Source: Spirogloea muscicola | Taxonomy: Eukaryota; Streptophyta; Zygnematophyceae; Spirogloeales; Spirogloeaceae | Direction of reading: 5' to 3' | Assembly: GCA_009602725.1 (NCBI GenBank) | Contig: WELB01000064.1 | Coordinates: 250,076-260,566 of the forward strand | Length of the DNA: 10,491 nucleotides | Shown here: piece after piece, positions 9,101 through 10,491 of the stretch | How the letters are laid out: the number at the start of each line of letters is the position of its first letter | Numbering within the stretch: the stretch's first letter is position 1 | Notes under the pieces: model-generated | Told to the model about the DNA's origin: nothing | Database searches by the model: none | The model's input: only the letters and a program-made list of their open reading frames with translations | Made by a program: the position numbers and the translations under genes

Positions 9101-9294
9101 ACATCAACTTTCACTTGACTTTGGCTTTGGCTCAGGTCGACACTGACCTGGCACTGGAGTATGCAACCCAGAGCGGCCTGGTGGAGACGGCCCGGGAGGC
9201 CATAAGCCTGCCGGCCGCCAACCTGGGCGCTCGCTGCGTGGAGCTTCGCAGCCCTGCCTGTATCGTGCAACTGCTTTCGCACGTTGTTGTGTGA
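3038..9294 (+). CDS. TOP6B: DNA topoisomerase VI subunit B, complete, 19 exons
   Basis: ATP-binding subunit of the type IIB topoisomerase VI. In the family, ATP drives dimerisation of two B subunits, which gate DNA cleavage by the A subunit (a SPO11 relative) in the nucleus; plants need it for endoreduplication. Seen here: 667 residues, near the usual plant length. The GHKL fold shows ELLEN (52-56), DNGKGM (157-162) and RGKFGLGAKM (186-195). An H2TH region lies at about 300-390. The transducer runs from about 395 to 600 with KIPFKGTGKEYIG (505-517). A lysine/arginine-rich insert (110-150) separates the N box from the second motif. Exons: 3038-3107, 3755-3807, 3983-4080, 4234-4339, 4599-4739, 4891-4942, 5230-5294, 5451-5557, 5797-5899, 6066-6151, 6359-6555, 6804-6919, 7226-7311, 7560-7632, 7748-7839, 7988-8126, 8318-8412, 8677-8842, 9136-9294. 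All introns are GT-AG. No frameshift or missing catalytic residue is seen. Junctions were placed by family similarity from memory plus frame. Confidence 0.96.
3108..3754 (+). other. TOP6B intron 1 (longest intron, 647 nt)
   Basis: GTGAGC at the donor and TTGCCAG at the acceptor. It is more than twice the length of the other introns of the gene except introns 12 and 18. It contains three spaced copies of CAGTAAAAG at 3540-3548, 3554-3562 and 3566-3574. No coding potential that I recognise. A long first intron near the promoter often carries regulatory sequence, but nothing specific is visible. Confidence 0.8.
3755..3807 (+). CDS. TOP6B: TOP6B exon 2
   Basis: Residues 24-41, ending ENKNIAGFDN, the N-terminal strap that precedes the ATPase fold in plant and archaeal B subunits. 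The acceptor is TTGCCAG and the donor GTGAGC. Exons 1 and 2 together are 123 nt, so intron 2 falls between codons. Confidence 0.93.
3983..4080 (+). CDS. TOP6B: TOP6B exon 3 (ATPase N box)
   Basis: Residues 42-73 plus two bases. It carries TTVRELLENALDSAE, the GHKL N box. By family knowledge, E52 is the general base for ATP hydrolysis and N56 coordinates magnesium. Acceptor GCTGCAG, donor GTGAGC. Confidence 0.96.
4234..4339 (+). CDS. TOP6B: TOP6B exon 4
   Basis: Residues 74-109. It continues the ATPase domain with SFNSMIGLVELERVDAELY, then an acidic run (DDFENERAKE). Acceptor ATGACAG; donor GTGCTG is weaker than most in this gene but keeps the frame into KRLAKEAK. Confidence 0.93.
4599..4739 (+). 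CDS. TOP6B: TOP6B exon 5 (basic insert)
   Basis: Residues 110-156, exactly 47 codons. It is lysine/arginine-rich (KRLAKEAKEHERLAK, then KSKEAAGKAGRGRGE) and ends LFRVTCK just before the DNGKGM motif. Plant TOP6B proteins have a similarly charged, poorly conserved insert here. Acceptor CCTTGCAG, donor GTGAAA. Confidence 0.93.
4756..4784. repeat. Two-copy tandem repeat in intron 5
   Basis: GTGTAGAGCAGCAC occurs at 4756-4769 and 4771-4784, an exact 14-bp unit with a 15-bp period, followed by a short GT run (4786-4795). It is a small replication-slippage product near the 5' end of the intron. Confidence 0.8.
4891..4942 (+). CDS. TOP6B: TOP6B exon 6 (DxGxG motif)
   Basis: Residues 157-173 plus one base. 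It opens with DNGKGMPHDDIANMLGR, the G1 box of the GHKL fold; D157 is expected to contact the adenine base. Acceptor TTTCCAG, donor GTGAGA. Confidence 0.96.
5230..5294 (+). CDS. TOP6B: TOP6B exon 7 (ATP-lid glycines)
   Basis: Residues 174-195: LSGTKYGLRQTRGKFGLGAKM, the G2 glycine motif forming the ATP lid. Acceptor CATGCAG. The donor GTACTC is non-consensus after position +2 but is the only one that joins in frame to exon 8 (ALIWSKMSTG). Confidence 0.95.
5451..5557 (+). CDS. TOP6B: TOP6B exon 8
   Basis: Residues 196-230 plus two bases: ALIWSKMSTGLPIQI through CRLDIDIH. The donor is GTACAT. Reading on into the intron meets TGA at 5565-5567, so retention of intron 8 would truncate the protein inside the ATPase domain. 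Splicing to exon 9 restores K231. Confidence 0.94.
5797..5899 (+). CDS. TOP6B: TOP6B exon 9
   Basis: Completes K231 and encodes residues 232-265: NVPRVLALEKHPN, then KWRGAELQVIIAGNWTTYR. WRGAELQV and GNWTTYR are strongly conserved in plant TOP6B. Acceptor GCTCAG, donor GTGAGG. Confidence 0.95.
5900..6065 (+). other. TOP6B intron 9 with clustered palindromes
   Basis: GTGAGG to TGTGCAG, 166 nt. It holds AGTTGCAACT (5918-5927), the perfect 14-bp palindrome AAAGTTCGAACTTT (5929-5942) and CAAGTTGGAACTTG (6021-6034). A 14-bp inverted pair with one mismatch joins 5959-5972 to 6025-6038. The arms share an AAGTT/AACTT core. Confidence 0.75.
5959..6038. repeat. 80-bp inverted-repeat structure in intron 9
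   Basis: GGCTCAAGTTCGAA (5959-5972) pairs with 6025-6038, 13 of 14 positions complementary, with 52 bases between. It could be a small MITE-like element or an intronic RNA hairpin. No clear target-site duplication flanks it. Confidence 0.5.
6066..6151 (+). CDS. TOP6B: TOP6B exon 10
   Basis: Residues 266-293 plus two bases: SKIISYMRQMAVITPYAQF and a short serine/threonine-containing tail (SYVGSTLE-like). This is the end of the ATPase domain leading to the H2TH region. Acceptor TGTGCAG, donor GTAAGA. Confidence 0.95.
6359..6555 (+). CDS. TOP6B: TOP6B exon 11 (H2TH entry)
   Basis: Residues 294-359 plus one base. It contains RRTDVMPALPLETKYHPSAV, then DLLLIKRLIAES and PFLQTSFDSISKQLAERLV. The acceptor is TACGACAG at 6358; the earlier AG at 6345-6346 would break the frame. 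Two donors overlap at the 3' end. GTGAGT at 6556 keeps the frame into SELGPEF, whereas GTAAGT at 6552 does not. Confidence 0.92.
6804..6919 (+). CDS. TOP6B: TOP6B exon 12 (H2TH)
   Basis: Completes S360 and encodes residues 361-398: ELGPEFTTKTIIKSLTDQQ, then IVRMHQLFQQAKFDNPTGE. It matches the conserved KSLT-QQIVR-HQLF block of plant TOP6B. Acceptor CCAACAG, donor GTGAGC. Confidence 0.95.
7226..7311 (+). CDS. TOP6B: TOP6B exon 13
   Basis: Residues 399-426 plus two bases: CLSPAGEYNLRLGIMKELHP then EMVATYQS. It is the start of the transducer domain. The acceptor AGCAG lacks a good pyrimidine tract; donor GTGAAC. Confidence 0.94.
7560..7632 (+). CDS. TOP6B: TOP6B exon 14
   Basis: Completes S427 and encodes residues 428-451: VHVFEGHPFIVEGGI then SLGGRDVKP. 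The acceptor GTGTAG gives YQSSVHVFEG across the junction, matching the spacing of plant homologues. Donor GTACTG. Confidence 0.94.
7748..7839 (+). CDS. TOP6B: TOP6B exon 15
   Basis: Residues 452-481 plus two bases: GINVFRFANRIPLLFEAGG then DVVTRTAMKRI. FRFANRIPLLFE is a signature of the B-subunit transducer. Acceptor GCTGCAG, donor GTGCGC. Confidence 0.95.
7988..8126 (+). CDS. TOP6B: TOP6B exon 16 (transducer switch region)
   Basis: Completes N482 and encodes residues 483-528: WSSYKINPMSDKIGVFVSIV, then STKIPFKGTGKEYIGDDI and TQIALAVK. The lysine-rich KIPFKGTGKEYI holds the transducer lysines that, by analogy with archaeal TopoVIB, sense ATP. The acceptor ATGAAG has no pyrimidine tract. A second AG six bases on would drop W483 and S484. 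Confidence 0.94.
8318..8412 (+). CDS. TOP6B: TOP6B exon 17
   Basis: Residues 529-559 plus two bases: ATLQQCCAQLRGRIARQQQ, then DRERQQRKRNLQ, a basic amphipathic helix typical of the transducer-to-C-terminal linker. Acceptor TGTGCAG. The donor GTTGGC is the weakest in the gene, but the join to exon 18 (RYIPDVT) is well conserved. Confidence 0.9.
8677..8842 (+). CDS. TOP6B: TOP6B exon 18
   Basis: Completes R560 and encodes residues 561-615: YIPDVTRAIFEVLLAINE, then KRPPADHLLEQVAKRQVTE and GTLRERLAHHVEQ. A GTACTC inside the exon (8711) is not used, because the frame and conservation continue through it. Acceptor CTCTGCAG, donor GTATGC. Confidence 0.94.
9136..9294 (+). CDS. TOP6B: TOP6B exon 19 (C-terminus and stop)
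   Basis: Residues 616-667 and TGA at 9292-9294. It opens VDTDLALEYATQSG, conserved in plants, then a divergent alanine-rich stretch (TAREAISLPAANLG) and ends LRSPACIVQLLSHVVV. The last part parallels the plant ending (short hydrophobic tail after a SP motif). Acceptor GGCTCAG. Confidence 0.93.
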   Translation, partial: VDTDLALEYATQSGLVETAREAISLPAANLGARCVELRSPACIVQLLSHVVV

Positions 9295-9712
9295 GGGCCA
9301 TACATCTACATGCTCAAGACTTTAGCCAACCTAGAGCGGCAGGCTAACTCCAGCCTGATTTGCACCTTTGTGATGCATGCCCTTCCCTGTCTGTGGTATA
9401 CATCAATCAAATTGACTGGACTGTCTCTTCGTTATTGTATTGAAATATACAATGGAAAGTTGCAGCTTCCACAGCGTGCAATCGTCCTGCCAGGAAAGAG
9501 AATAAGTCACCCATGGTAGCTGGGCATTATACTCTTAGCCATCTATGCATGTGTAGCTCTTTGAGTGGGGGACAAGGGCGGTGCTATGGGGGTCGGTGAT
9601 TGCGAGGTACCTAGAAGAGGTTGCTGATATTTCTGTCTTTTCCAGACAAGGTCAATAAGGTGACCAGGAAGGACTACACTACCAAGCTCCCCCGACAGCT
9701 GGCATACATAAT
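9295..9712 (+). other. TOP6B 3' flank / probable 3' UTR
   Basis: No second gene is evident. The green-algal polyadenylation signal TGTAA does not occur between the stop codon and 9928; the first copy downstream is at 9929-9933. Either the 3' UTR is long, or this alga uses a different signal. An exon-like stretch follows TTTTCCAG at 9646 (open for about 40 codons, reading KVNKVTRKDYTTKLPRQ) but matches nothing I recognise. Confidence 0.45.
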
Positions 9713-10282
9713 ATGGAAACTTCAGAGCCGTCGGTGCCACAACATCGTGTTTTGCAGGGGCTCAAATTGCTCATGAACTTCCAAATGCAGAGTCCTGGAT
9801 ATGCACAGCAAAGAGCTTCAGTATTGTATGCTTCTGGTAGACTCAAAAAGCCTCCGAATCCGCGTCACACTGCTGCATTCTGCATGGATGGCAAGTACCC
9901 TATGCCTTCGAAAGACCACCTCAGAACTTGTAATTTCCATGGACCTTTTCCTGAGATGGTCTCTGACGGCCATTGCAATTCGCACTTGGAGAGCTGTTTC
10001 TTTGACGATCAGGGCGAGGAGCAAAGAGGGCGGAACCTATTTGACGAGGCTCGGCAACAGTGTGGGCCAATCACTACTGTCAATGATGCATGCAGTACAT
10101 GTGCTTCGCTGCCGAGGCATGCCTTCTTACCTCCGAGGGTACGTACATCGCACAATTATCTGTTGACATATCCATCTCTCGCTACTTACGAGATTAAAGA
10201 AGAAAGGGCTCGCCCATTGAGGATATGGGCTGGAACGGCCAGCCCAAGAAAAAGAATGAACACAGTTCAAGAAGGGGGCTAA
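9713..10282 (+). CDS. Doubtful 189-codon open frame
   Basis: The longest single open frame in the window, read as an unspliced protein with several cysteines and histidines (CMDGKYPMPSKDH, then CNFHGPF and CNSHLESC). No domain is recognised. A second frame is open over 9801-10166, so the openness may be a composition effect. Its last quarter runs through the inverted repeat copy at 10204-10225, which argues that the C-terminus, at least, is not conserved coding sequence. Chance remains a fair explanation, since a frame this long is only mildly unexpected in 10 kb read six ways. Confidence 0.15.
   Translation: METSEPSVPQHRVLQGLKLLMNFQMQSPGYAQQRASVLYASGRLKKPPNPRHTAAFCMDGKYPMPSKDHLRTCNFHGPFPEMVSDGHCNSHLESCFFDDQGEEQRGRNLFDEARQQCGPITTVNDACSTCASLPRHAFLPPRVRTSHNYLLTYPSLATYEIKEERARPLRIWAGTASPRKRMNTVQEGG
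10204..10225 (-). repeat. 22-bp dispersed repeat, right copy (inverted)
   Basis: Reverse complement of 675-696, exact over 22 bp. It sits next to a perfect 7-bp hairpin (10227-10245) and at the near edge of the structured segment running to the end of the window. This placement suggests the boundary or interior of a mobile-element remnant rather than host coding sequence. Confidence 0.7.
10227..10245. repeat. Perfect 7-bp hairpin
   Basis: GGGCTGG (10227-10233) pairs with CCAGCCC (10239-10245) across a 5-base loop, AACGG. It directly follows the inverted repeat copy ending at 10225. Confidence 0.6.
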
Positions 10283-10393
10283 TCGAAGCACTTAGGTGAA
10301 GCACTAAGAAAGACAAGCACACAAGAAGAAACAAAGCAGCTACTAGAGAGACTATGCTCCTGGAAGTATGTCCCCTGGCCAAAGCACTCCGGG

Positions 10394-10423
10394 CCGACGT
10401 GGCGTTTCCAAAGCCCACGTCGG
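10394..10423. repeat. Perfect 9-bp hairpin
   Basis: CCGACGTGG (10394-10402) and its exact complement CCACGTCGG (10415-10423) are separated by 12 bases. The ACGT cores resemble plant G-box/ACGT elements, so it could be a regulatory palindrome as well as an RNA stem. No U-run follows it. Confidence 0.6.
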
Positions 10424-10439
10424 AGAGCGGTCTGGTGGT

Positions 10440-10480
10440 GTGAACCGGACCCCACGGGAGTGAAGTTGGACCCAACGGGT
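10440..10480. repeat. Two-copy imperfect tandem repeat
   Basis: GTGAACCGGACCCCACGGGA (10440-10459) is followed directly by a 21-base version (10460-10480) with the same GTGAA start, a central GGACCC and the CACGGG/AACGGG end. A purine-only run follows to the window end. Confidence 0.6.
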
Positions 10481-10491
10481 GGGAGGGGGGG

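Larger units (their letters stand above)
10200..10491. mobile_element. Possible LTR or other mobile-element fragment, running off the window
   Basis: The segment combines the inverted 22-bp repeat copy (10204-10225), a hairpin GGGCTGG/CCAGCCC (10227-10233 with 10239-10245), a 10-bp direct repeat (10285-10294, 10298-10307), a 9-bp hairpin CCGACGTGG/CCACGTCGG (10394-10402 with 10415-10423), a roughly 20-bp imperfect tandem repeat (10440-10459, 10460-10480) and a purine-only run at 10481-10491. No reverse transcriptase, integrase or transposase motif is visible, and no TG...CA ends or primer-binding site could be fixed. The mobile-element call is an inference. Confidence 0.3.

Noticed and set aside
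9646-9770. Exon of a downstream gene after the acceptor-like TTTTCCAG (KVNKVTRKDY peptide)
   Set aside because: About 40 codons with no recognised homology, no matching upstream exon, and a stop at the end; kept only as a note in the 3' flank.
1-10491. CRISPR array, bacterial operon or prokaryotic defence system
   Set aside because: No regularly spaced repeats and no prokaryotic gene structure; the only gene is spliced and eukaryotic.

Overview
The window looks like nuclear DNA from a green alga, most likely a chlorophyte of the Trebouxiophyceae or a relative. Three things point there. The one recognisable gene is a plant/algal type II topoisomerase subunit. It is cut into 19 short exons by GT-AG introns of about 115-650 bases. 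Base composition is moderate, with a GC-rich island at the promoter. No species can be named from the sequence alone, and the lineage is an inference.

The central 6.3 kb (3038-9294, plus strand) is a complete gene for DNA topoisomerase VI subunit B (TOP6B; the Arabidopsis orthologue is also known as HYP6/RHL3/BIN3). I assembled it by hand. The 19 exons total 2004 nt and give 667 residues, close to the size I recall for plant TOP6B (about 670). All 18 introns are GT-AG and every junction keeps the frame. The protein carries the GHKL ATPase signatures (N box with E52 and N56, DNGKGM at 157-162, RGKFGLGAKM at 186-195), an H2TH region, and the transducer domain with KIPFKGTGKEYIG at 505-517. An in-frame TAG nine bases before the ATG, and GTGAGC at the first donor, support the chosen start.

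Upstream, 1 to about 2700 holds no gene I can recognise. It contains repeat debris: a segment between two 12-bp direct repeats that carries tRNA-promoter-like boxes, half of a dispersed 22-bp repeat, and two diverged local duplications. From about 2840 to 3037 there is a GC-rich, CpG-rich island that is probably the TOP6B promoter and could serve a divergent gene.

Downstream, 9295-10491 holds the TOP6B 3' flank, a 189-codon open frame of doubtful reality, and a structured repeat-like segment (about 10200-10491). That segment contains the inverted partner of the 22-bp repeat near 675, two hairpins, a tandem repeat and a terminal purine run.

Only TOP6B is a confident gene. In plants TopoVIB binds ATP and works with the TopoVIA subunit (a SPO11 relative) to pass DNA through double-strand breaks during endoreduplication. 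Nothing here amounts to a new multi-gene system. The most unusual signals are the inverted repeat copies on either side of the gene, a cluster of related palindromes inside intron 9, and overlapping splice donors at the end of exon 11.
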